Source of the DNA: Kribbella pittospori
GTDB lineage: Bacteria; Actinomycetota; Actinomycetes; Propionibacteriales; Kribbellaceae
DNA: 64,000 bases
NCBI RefSeq assembly: GCF_004331465.1
Contig: NZ_SJKB01000006.1
Coordinates: 372,001-436,000, forward strand
Direction: 5' to 3'
Shown piece by piece: positions 57,490-64,000 of the stretch. The stretch's first letter is position 1. Every line of letters starts with the position of its first letter. A program made the translations under genes and the position numbers. Below the pieces are notes generated by a model. It did not search any database. It saw only the letters and a list, made by a program, of their open reading frames with translations, and had not been told where the DNA came from.

Positions 57490-58314
57490 GTGACCACAGT
57501 CGACGAGTACCGCCTGCTCGGATTCAGCGACGAGGACCGCGAGGACACCGAAGCCTTCGTCCCGGACCGCGAGGCGGTGGACAAGCTGGCCCAGCAACTC
57601 CGCGACGCGATCGGCAAGTTCGAGGACGAGCCGGAGCTGCAGATGCCCGAGGACCCGCGGAACACGGTCCAGGCGCTCTTGGAGACCGTGCCGGACATCC
57701 GGCGCTACCACTCCGCGCTGGGGATCAGCGACGAGATCAGCTGGGCGACGCTGTCCGACCTCGGGCAGCAGCTCAAGGTCCATCGCCGGACCTTCGGCAG
57801 CTACGGCATGGAGACGCATTGGTGGCTGCGGATCCACTGGGCCGGCCAGATCTACGCGCTCGGGCGGCTGCAGTTCCAGCTGTACCAGGTCCCGGCGGAC
57901 AATCCGGTCCCGGGCACGGAGCCCGGCGAGTGGGTGCTCAACGTGCACATCCCGGAGTGGGGTCCGCTGACACCGGAGGCGGTCGACGACAGCTTCGCGC
58001 AGGCGCGTGAGTTCTTCCCGCGGTACTTCCCGCAGTACCCGGTGAAGACGGCGATTCTGTGGTCGTGGCTGATCGATCCGTACCTGCTGGACAACCTGGC
58101 GCCGGACTCGAACATGGTCCGGTTCGGCCGCCGCTTCACGCCGTACGGCAAACCGACCGACGCCCAGGACAGCGCGATCTTCTTCACCTTCCGCCACCAC
58201 GGCACCGACACGCTGGACGAGCTGCCGCAGGACACCAGCCTGCAGCGGCTGGTCGTCAGCCGGATCAAGGCCGGTGGAACCTGGCAGAGCGCCTTCGGCT
58301 ACCTCCGTCTCTGA
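57490..58314 (+). CDS. Acyltransferase-domain protein (NAT_N / GNAT_C type)
   Basis: Protein of 274 residues typical of an actinobacterial family whose N-terminal part (EYRLLGFSDEDREDTEAFVP, then MPEDPRNTVQALLETVPDIR) is a helical acyltransferase N-domain and whose C-terminal half (WGPLTPEAVDDSFAQAREFF, then AILWSWLIDPYLLDNLAPDS) is a GNAT-like fold. Substrate unknown. GTG start at 57490. It ends 7 bp before the convergent deacetylase gene. Confidence 0.7.
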   Translation: MTTVDEYRLLGFSDEDREDTEAFVPDREAVDKLAQQLRDAIGKFEDEPELQMPEDPRNTVQALLETVPDIRRYHSALGISDEISWATLSDLGQQLKVHRRTFGSYGMETHWWLRIHWAGQIYALGRLQFQLYQVPADNPVPGTEPGEWVLNVHIPEWGPLTPEAVDDSFAQAREFFPRYFPQYPVKTAILWSWLIDPYLLDNLAPDSNMVRFGRRFTPYGKPTDAQDSAIFFTFRHHGTDTLDELPQDTSLQRLVVSRIKAGGTWQSAFGYLRL

Positions 58315-58320
58315 GCCGCC

Positions 58321-59526
58321 TCAGGAGGACGTCGGTACGCCGTACCTCGTCAGCCAGCCCACCAGCTCGCGGTTGCTGACGCACCGGACGTCGGGCTGCT
58401 TGCAGGTCTCCTGGACGAAGGTGGTCAGCGCATCGGAGTAGACGCTGTTGTTCCACCGGTTGAAGTGGTTGCCGAGGAACAGCGGCGGGTTGCCGTTCGC
58501 ACGTGACTGCGCCAGCGCCTGGCGGTAGGTGGCGAGCACCTGCGCCCTGTAGGCGGGCGCCTGGGCGACCGGTGCCTTCTTCGCACCGGTCTGGCTGTAC
58601 CAGAGGTTGTAGTCCATCGTCAGCGTCTTCTTGGTGGTCCCGGCCAGCGTGACCGACTCCAGCGGGAAGTCCCAGACGCCGTTCACCTTCTTCGGCCAGG
58701 CGATGTACCCGGGCGCGGACGCGTCGTACAGCATGCCGCGCTGCGCCATCGCGAGCCGGTACGCCGGCCGGTTGCCCTCGAGGCACGGCGTCCGCATCCC
58801 CTTCACCGTGGCCGGGTCGAACGGCGGTACGACGGGCTTGCCGGCGGCCAGCGACGGTCCGGTCCGCACCATCCGGTCGAACGCGCTCAGCTCGGCGGTC
58901 CACTGCGCCGTGGTCCAGCGACCGACCCCGGTCGCGCCGCAGAAGTGACCGTTCCCGTGCGTCCCGATCTCGTGTCCCTCGGCGATCGCCTGCCGCAGCA
59001 CCGTCGTCCGGCCGAGCACACTGGCCGTATCACCCCAGCCGATGTCGGAAGCGCCGGGCTTGCGGTACGGCGGCTTGTAGTCGGTGCGATGTGATCCCGG
59101 GTAGAGGTACGGGCCGGACAGGAAGAACGTCATCCGCGCGTTGACCTGCTTGGCCACCGCCCGCCAGTGCGACCAGAGCGTGAGGTCGCCGGCGCCGTCG
59201 AACGACACCACGACGAACAGCGGCGGCTTGCCGTCACGGAGCCGGGCCGGGAACAACCTGGTCACCGGGGCCGCGTCCGCAAGGTTCCGCCCGGTCGTCG
59301 GCTTAACCGTCGGACTGGGCTTCGGGGTTGGCTTGGCCGAGGGTGTCTTCGTCGGCGCGGTGGGGCTGTGGGTGGGGTCGCTCGGCGACGGCGCGCCCTC
59401 GAGTGGGACATCCGCACAACCGGCCAGCAACGCCGCCAGCACCGCTGCGGCGCCGAGGAGGTTCGCCCCAGCCCTCACCACCCCCCTACTGACGCACGCG
59501 GAGGCGGGAAGGTTGTCCCGGGACAC
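58321..59526 (-). CDS. Polysaccharide deacetylase-like lipoprotein
   Basis: Extracellular protein of 401 residues. Signal peptide with lipobox (GAAAVLAALLAGC, Cys37), then a Ser/Thr/Pro linker (SAKPTPKPSPTVKPTTG) and a NodB-like barrel: FVVVSFDGAGDL stands where deacetylases have the metal Asp, EIGTHGNGHFCG gives two His of the metal site, and FLGNHFNRWNNSVY is near the end. The departures from the classical TFDDG and H-x3-H pattern make the activity uncertain. GTG at 59526 chosen; a later GTG at 59478 is possible. Confidence 0.75.
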   Translation of the reverse strand: MSRDNLPASACVSRGVVRAGANLLGAAAVLAALLAGCADVPLEGAPSPSDPTHSPTAPTKTPSAKPTPKPSPTVKPTTGRNLADAAPVTRLFPARLRDGKPPLFVVVSFDGAGDLTLWSHWRAVAKQVNARMTFFLSGPYLYPGSHRTDYKPPYRKPGASDIGWGDTASVLGRTTVLRQAIAEGHEIGTHGNGHFCGATGVGRWTTAQWTAELSAFDRMVRTGPSLAAGKPVVPPFDPATVKGMRTPCLEGNRPAYRLAMAQRGMLYDASAPGYIAWPKKVNGVWDFPLESVTLAGTTKKTLTMDYNLWYSQTGAKKAPVAQAPAYRAQVLATYRQALAQSRANGNPPLFLGNHFNRWNNSVYSDALTTFVQETCKQPDVRCVSNRELVGWLTRYGVPTSS

Positions 59527-59556
59527 GCACTCGCGCGGAAACCCGGGGGTCGATCG

Positions 59557-60222
59557 TTAGCCGGCTGTGATCTTGGCAGCCCGGCGTTTGACCGCGATCC
59601 GGCGCGAGGTCTCGATCACCAGGCCGATCACGAACGCCAGGCTGAGGCTGAACGCCAGCGCCTTCAGCGAGTCGTGCGCGAACGCGTCGCCGCCGAGGTA
59701 GCCGAGCAGAGCGACGTACGTATAGGCGATCGTCACGCCGGCGATGGTGAAGATGATGAACTTGCGGAACGAGTACCGGGTCGCGCCCGCGGTGAGGGTC
59801 GCGACCATCCGCGCGCCGGGGATGTAGCGCACTGTCATCAGGATCAGTCCGCCGCGCGAGTGCAGCGCGGCCGAGACTTTGTCGTACAGCGCCTGCCTGC
59901 GAGCCTGGCGCTTCATCCAGCGGTGCAGCATCGGCCCGGAGCCACGGCCCATGAAGTAGCAGGCGGACTCACCGATGACCGATCCGAGCATCGCCAGCAC
60001 GATCACGAGCAGCAGGTTCTGATGCCCCGCTGCGGCGGCCATACCGGCCGTGACCACGAGACCTTCGCTGGGAACCACCGGGAAAACCGCGTCGACCGCG
60101 GCGGCCACGAACAGGATCAGCAGAAGCCAATGTGAGGCCATAGCAACGCCGAGCAGGTGCCGCACGACCTCCATCAACTCTGTCACCCGGGTAAGGATGC
60201 CATCTCTGGTCAAACCCACCAC
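59557..60222 (-). CDS. DedA-family membrane protein
   Basis: Membrane protein of 221 residues. The DedA (SNARE-associated Golgi) features are visible: DAVFPVVPSEGLVV, GSVIGESACYFMGRGSG, then RYIPGARMVATLTAGATRYS and a C-terminal hydrophobic helix. Family members transport undecaprenyl phosphate or related lipids across the membrane. Start uncertain (GTG at 60222 used; ATG at 60174 possible). It lies 30 bp past the deacetylase start on the same strand. Confidence 0.9.
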   Translation of the reverse strand: MVGLTRDGILTRVTELMEVVRHLLGVAMASHWLLLILFVAAAVDAVFPVVPSEGLVVTAGMAAAAGHQNLLLVIVLAMLGSVIGESACYFMGRGSGPMLHRWMKRQARRQALYDKVSAALHSRGGLILMTVRYIPGARMVATLTAGATRYSFRKFIIFTIAGVTIAYTYVALLGYLGGDAFAHDSLKALAFSLSLAFVIGLVIETSRRIAVKRRAAKITAG

Positions 60223-60284
60223 AATCCCAAACGTGTGATTCAGGCGTGGTTCACCGGATGTTCAGCGCCCGCGGCCGGGCGTGG

Positions 60285-61466
60285 TCAGAGCAGTACGGGC
60301 AGTTCGCGAATGCCGTTCATCAGCAGGCTGGCGGCGCGGTCCGGATCCTGTTCCGGTGCGGCCAGGCGCAGGTCCGGGAAGCGGTCGAACAGCATTCCGA
60401 GCGCGATCCGGCCCTCGAGGCGCGCCAGTGGAGCGCCGAGGCAGTGGTGGATGCCATGCCCGAACGCGAGGTGGGCGTTCTCCGGCCGGGTGATGTCCAA
60501 CTCGTCCGGCCGATCGGTCTTGCGGCCGTCGCGGTTCGCGGGCAAAAGGGCGAAGACGATCACCTCTCCCGCGTCGATCCTTGATCCGCCGATGTCGATC
60601 GGCGCCTGGGCGACGTAGGGGATCGCAGCCTGCAGCGGGCCGTCGTACCGCAGGATCTCCTCGACGGCGGCCGGGAGCCGCTCGGGCTCGGCCTTCAGCA
60701 GCGCGAGTTGGTCCGGGTGCTGCAGCAGGGCATGCACACCGTTGGTGATCAGGTTCACCGTCGTCTCGTGGCCGGCTGCCAGGAGCAGGAAGATCATCGA
60801 GGTGAGCTCGTCCTCGGTGAGCCGATCGCTGCCGTCGCGGGCCTCGATCAGAGCCGACAGCAGGTCGTCGGCCGGTGCCTCGCGCTTCTCCTCAATCAGG
60901 CCGCGGATGAAGCCGACCATGGCTCCGGCCGCCTCGATGTACTCGTCCGGGGTGTGCACAGTCGCGTTCACCGCGACCGACGACCAGCGGCGGAACTCTT
61001 CGCGGTCGCGCATCGGGATGCCGATGAGCTCGCAGATCACGGTGATCGGCAGCGGGTAGCTGTACGCGTCGACCAGGTCCACTCCATCCCCGGCCGCGGC
61101 CATCTCGTCGAGCAGGCCGGCCGCGATCTCGCGGATCCGCGGCTCCAGGCCCTCGATCCGCCGGCGGGTGAACGCCGCGGTGACGAGCTTGCGTAATCGA
61201 GTGTGATCCGGCGGGTTCACGACCAGCATGTGCTGCTCGGTCGCGTTCACCAGTTCGGTCGTGATCTGGTCGCGGTGCGGACCGTCCATCGGCGACCGCA
61301 CGACATCCGGATGCGCGAGCAGCGCCCGGGTCTCGGCGTACCCGGTCACCAGCCAGACCGGAACGCCGGTGAAGAGCATCAGCTGCGTCAACGATCCCTT
61401 CGCCGCCAGCTCGGCGAACCCTTGGTGGCGGGCGATCCCACTGCTCACGATGAACGGCTGCGTCAC
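60285..61466 (-). CDS. Cytochrome P450
   Basis: Soluble monooxygenase of 393 residues. The I-helix motif is LLLAAGHETTVNL, the ExxR is in VEEILRYDGP, and the heme loop FGHGIHHCLG places the ligand at Cys342. NPPDHTRLRKLVTAAFTRR is the conserved C-helix segment with heme-propionate residues. These fit bacterial class I P450s that need ferredoxin and reductase; none is adjacent, though fdxA is at 36917. Substrate unknown. ATG at 61466, ten bp after the LuxR-type regulator's stop on the same strand. Confidence 0.95.
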   Translation of the reverse strand: MTQPFIVSSGIARHQGFAELAAKGSLTQLMLFTGVPVWLVTGYAETRALLAHPDVVRSPMDGPHRDQITTELVNATEQHMLVVNPPDHTRLRKLVTAAFTRRRIEGLEPRIREIAAGLLDEMAAAGDGVDLVDAYSYPLPITVICELIGIPMRDREEFRRWSSVAVNATVHTPDEYIEAAGAMVGFIRGLIEEKREAPADDLLSALIEARDGSDRLTEDELTSMIFLLLAAGHETTVNLITNGVHALLQHPDQLALLKAEPERLPAAVEEILRYDGPLQAAIPYVAQAPIDIGGSRIDAGEVIVFALLPANRDGRKTDRPDELDITRPENAHLAFGHGIHHCLGAPLARLEGRIALGMLFDRFPDLRLAAPEQDPDRAASLLMNGIRELPVLL

Positions 61467-61476
61467 ATCCGCCAGA

Positions 61477-64000
61477 CTACGTTCGGAACGGACCGGACTT
61501 CAGCTGCTCCGCGAGCTCGGTCCGGGAGTGGATGCCGAGTTTCGCGTAGACCTTGCGGAGGTGGTACTCGACGGTCTTGGGGCTGAGGAACAGCCCGGCC
61601 GCCGCCTCCCGGATGCTCTGCCCGTCCGCGAGGAGCAGCGCGATCTGCCGCTCCTGCGGCGTCAACTCGTCCGCGGTGCTCGGCACTCTGCGTCGTGCGG
61701 TCTCTCCGGTCGCCTTCAGCTCCATCGCAGCCTGGTCGGCCCACCCCGCTGCGCCCAGTGCGTCGAACGCCTCCACGGCGAGCCTGAGCTGCGCCCGCGC
61801 ATCCACTCGCCGTCTCGCGCGCCGCAGCCATGCGCCGTACGCCAGCCGCGTCCGAGCCGCTTCGAACACATCGAGGGTCTCCGCATGCCAAGCGAGCGCT
61901 TGCCTGAAGTCCTGCTCGTTGTCCCCGACCACACCGCGCGCCCTGGCCGCCCGCGCCAGCGACCACGGCTGTCCCTTCGCCTCAGCCAGCACGGTGTGCT
62001 CCTGAGCCACGCGCTCTGCATCCTGAGTCCGGCCGAGCCGTCGATAGACCTCCGCCAGCTCTGGTGCCGGGGACAGATCAGGGTCCTTGAGACCGTTGGC
62101 AGCCAGTACGTCGACCAGCCGCTCGTACTGCGGCAGCGCCAGGGCCGGAGCGCCACGGCCCAGCTCCAGGTCGCCGAGCGCGAACAGCGACCAGAGCGTG
62201 CCGAGGTGGATCTCCCGCTCCGCACAGATCCGCAGGCACTCGGTGGCGAGGTCCTGACCCTCCGCACGACCTTGGTGCGACGACAACCAGGCCAGTCCGG
62301 CCAGGTTCATCGCCAGCTCCGTCATCTGGCCGGTCTCGCGGGACAGCCGGATCCCCTCGTCGTACGCCGCCATCGCGTCGGTCCAACGGTCGGTCGTCGC
62401 ATCGTCACGGGCCAGCACGAACAGCAGACCGGGCAGCGTGCCGAGAGCGACCTGCTCCCGCCGTTCGAGCATGGCCTGCTGCAGCAGCCCTCGACCGGTG
62501 CCACTCTCACGGAGGAACAGTGCGGCGAGGACCATCCACACCTGCCGGCGCCGGTCCCGATCCAGCTCCACCGACGGCGTCATGGCAACCGCAGCCCGGA
62601 TCTGACTCGTACCTCCTTGCCCAGCGAGGACCTTGGCGACGCCACTGGCGAGCATGCCCATGATGCGTGGACCGGGCCGCTCGACGCTGGGGAGCAAGCG
62701 GTCGATCTGGTGCGCCAGCTCCAGGCCTGCCGCCGCGTCGCACATCCGGAGGCAGGCACCGACCGCGTCGGCGAGCAGTCCGGTCGCAACCGCCGGGTCC
62801 TCGCACTCGGCGGCCGCGGCCGCGAGGATGTCGCGGGCCCGGCTCGGGGATCCACACTTGACCGCGATGTCGCCGCGGACCTCCTGTGCACCTATCCGGA
62901 CCTGCAACGGTGGCTGGAGTGCCAACGCGTCGTCGAGCAGGGAGTCCGCCCTGTCTGCCAGCCCGGCCGACCAGGCCGCCTCGCCCGCCGCGACGAGCCT
63001 GACTGCCCGGTCGTGGAGTCCCTCGGACAGGCGTGCTGCGCGCTCGTAGGCCGTCGCCGCGACGGCGTGCGCACCGCGAGCGGCGGCATGCTCGGCCGCG
63101 GCGTCCAACCCGGCTGCGACCTGGTCATCGGTTCCCAGCACAGCCTCGGACAGGTGCCAGGCCCGTTTGTCCGCATCCACCGTGACCCGAGCGACCGCCC
63201 GGTGCGCAGTACGACGCTCTGCCGGTCCAGCGCTGGCGTAGATCGCCGAACGCACCAGTGGATGCCGGAACTGGACCTCGCCGTCACGGATGGCGACGAG
63301 CGCAGCCATCTCGGCCTCTTGCAACGTTGCGACGTCCACACCGAGCTCTTGGCAGGCTCTCGCGACCGCACCGAGTTCGCTGTCGTCGAGGGCGGCCACC
63401 AGCAGCGCAGTACGTGCGTCTGGGCTGAGCCGGTTTGCCCTTGCGGTAAAGGCTTCTGTGATCAGCACTGGCACCGGGAGAGGCGCACCTGGCGGCATGC
63501 GGTGAAGGTGGTCCGGGTCGGCGGCGAGCTCGAGGAGTGCCAGCGGGTTGCCCGCCACGGTGCCGTGTAGCTGCTCGACCAGCTCGCTCGGCAGGCCGCG
63601 CAAGATCGCCTGCGCGGTCTCCAGCGGAACGCCGTCGAGGTGGAGCATTGGAAGATCCGCCTCGGCGAGTGGATGCTGCTCCTGGGCGCGGGCAGCGATC
63701 AGCAGCACGATCGGATCGGCGACCAACCGCCGTGCCGCGAACAGCAGCGCCTCCGCGGACGGCCGGTCCAGTAGATGCGCGTCGTCGATGATCAGTGCGA
63801 GCGGCGCCTCTTCGGCGTACCGGCAGATCAGGCTCAGCGTTGCCGCTCCGACAGCGAACCGATCAGCTGTGGTGACAGGTCCGATTGCCAGCGCGGAGGC
63901 CAGTGCAGACCGCTGCGGACCGGGGATGCGATCGAGGTCGGAGAGTGCGGGCCGGAGCAGTTGGAGCAGGGCGCCGAACGGGAGTTCGCGTTCGGCCTCG
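61477..64000 (-). CDS. LuxR-family (LAL-type) regulator with AAA ATPase domain (partial, N-terminus outside window)
   Basis: Large regulator; 841 codons are inside the window and the N-terminus is missing. Read from the right edge it shows the end of the ATPase domain with a Walker B-like APLALIIDDAHLLD; the Walker A must lie beyond base 64000. A long TPR-like helical middle follows. The C-terminal LuxR helix-turn-helix is LTPQERQIALLLADGQSIRE, AAAGLFLSPKTVEYHLRKVY, AKLGIHSRTELAEQ. Such LAL regulators control metabolic or secondary-metabolite genes. It lies 10 bp upstream of the P450 gene, its probable operon partner or target. Confidence 0.92.
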   Translation of the reverse strand, partial: EAERELPFGALLQLLRPALSDLDRIPGPQRSALASALAIGPVTTADRFAVGAATLSLICRYAEEAPLALIIDDAHLLDRPSAEALLFAARRLVADPIVLLIAARAQEQHPLAEADLPMLHLDGVPLETAQAILRGLPSELVEQLHGTVAGNPLALLELAADPDHLHRMPPGAPLPVPVLITEAFTARANRLSPDARTALLVAALDDSELGAVARACQELGVDVATLQEAEMAALVAIRDGEVQFRHPLVRSAIYASAGPAERRTAHRAVARVTVDADKRAWHLSEAVLGTDDQVAAGLDAAAEHAAARGAHAVAATAYERAARLSEGLHDRAVRLVAAGEAAWSAGLADRADSLLDDALALQPPLQVRIGAQEVRGDIAVKCGSPSRARDILAAAAAECEDPAVATGLLADAVGACLRMCDAAAGLELAHQIDRLLPSVERPGPRIMGMLASGVAKVLAGQGGTSQIRAAVAMTPSVELDRDRRRQVWMVLAALFLRESGTGRGLLQQAMLERREQVALGTLPGLLFVLARDDATTDRWTDAMAAYDEGIRLSRETGQMTELAMNLAGLAWLSSHQGRAEGQDLATECLRICAEREIHLGTLWSLFALGDLELGRGAPALALPQYERLVDVLAANGLKDPDLSPAPELAEVYRRLGRTQDAERVAQEHTVLAEAKGQPWSLARAARARGVVGDNEQDFRQALAWHAETLDVFEAARTRLAYGAWLRRARRRVDARAQLRLAVEAFDALGAAGWADQAAMELKATGETARRRVPSTADELTPQERQIALLLADGQSIREAAAGLFLSPKTVEYHLRKVYAKLGIHSRTELAEQLKSGPFRT

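Noticed and set aside
61228..63570. 780-codon open frame on the plus strand
   Set aside because: It is antisense to the P450 and LuxR-type genes, which have complete conserved motifs; it is a GC-rich shadow frame.
60285..64000. Secondary-metabolite cluster around the P450 and LAL regulator
   Set aside because: No biosynthetic core enzyme lies within the window; neighbours are a DedA protein and a deacetylase. The right side is outside view.
1..64000. tRNA, rRNA, integrase, transposase or replication origin
   Set aside because: None of the characteristic conserved sequences or domains was seen on either strand by reading; a tRNAscan or Infernal run would be decisive.

Overview
The window is 64 kb of high-GC, gene-dense actinobacterial chromosome. 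Actinobacterial markers are mycothiol genes (mshB and a mycothiol-type maleylpyruvate isomerase), a DUF3117 protein, a CGNR zinc-finger protein, the GlgC/GlgA (GlgM-type) pair, a three-subunit Sdh1-type succinate dehydrogenase and many GTG starts. Gene content and sequence style suggest Kribbella or a close relative (inference, not tested by alignment). No tRNA, rRNA, CRISPR array, prophage or transposase was seen.

Layout. 0-10.6 kb: glgC (cut by the window start), an acetyltransferase, glgA, a secreted lipase, a divergent XRE regulator and YdbC/PdxI-type reductase, an AbiEi/DUF559-like gene enclosed by 60-nt inverted repeats, pepA, a DUF3117 gene, and paaX with an enoyl-CoA hydratase. 10.6-12.15 kb: no genes; a dispersed hairpin repeat and a 34-bp tandem array. 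12.15-19.1 kb: tag, SRPBCC, divIVA-like, LOG-family, dapE, VOC and CGNR genes leftward; a PPOX oxidase and a mycothiol-dependent enzyme rightward. 19.2-27.3 kb: a self-contained sugar locus. 27.3-28.95 kb: no genes; inverted repeat arrays. 28.97-34.7 kb: a leftward four-gene operon ending in a GH92 alpha-mannosidase. 34.7-50 kb: dapD, a wall-enzyme-like protein, fdxA, transporters, a PemK-like gene, VanW, flavin reductase, mshB, NUDIX and the sdh operon. 50-64 kb: ABC1 kinase, MFS with a TetR regulator, an esterase, PCD, AraC, a deacetylase, DedA, a P450 and a large LuxR-type ATPase cut by the window end.

The most notable system is the 19.2-27.3 kb locus. A secreted DUF4185-like protein (a fold that includes GH183 endo-D-arabinanases), an ABC sugar importer with a Tat lipoprotein binding protein, a CBS-less D-arabinose-5-phosphate-isomerase-type SIS protein, a PfkB kinase and a LacI repressor sit together. 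Both divergent promoters have recognisable -35/-10 boxes, and each carries a near-identical AATCGATT operator at its expected transcription start. The gene set fits a route from polymeric D-arabinan to D-ribulose 5-phosphate. The GH92 enzyme next door could remove mannose caps from lipoarabinomannan. This reading is inference from domain content and order.

A second theme is repeat structure. Homologous 85-88-nt palindromes lie on either side of the sugar locus. A third copy of the AbiEi-flanking repeat lies at 49.9 kb. The two gene-free regions share a repeat family. Two related 80-nt elements fill intercistronic gaps in the sdh region.
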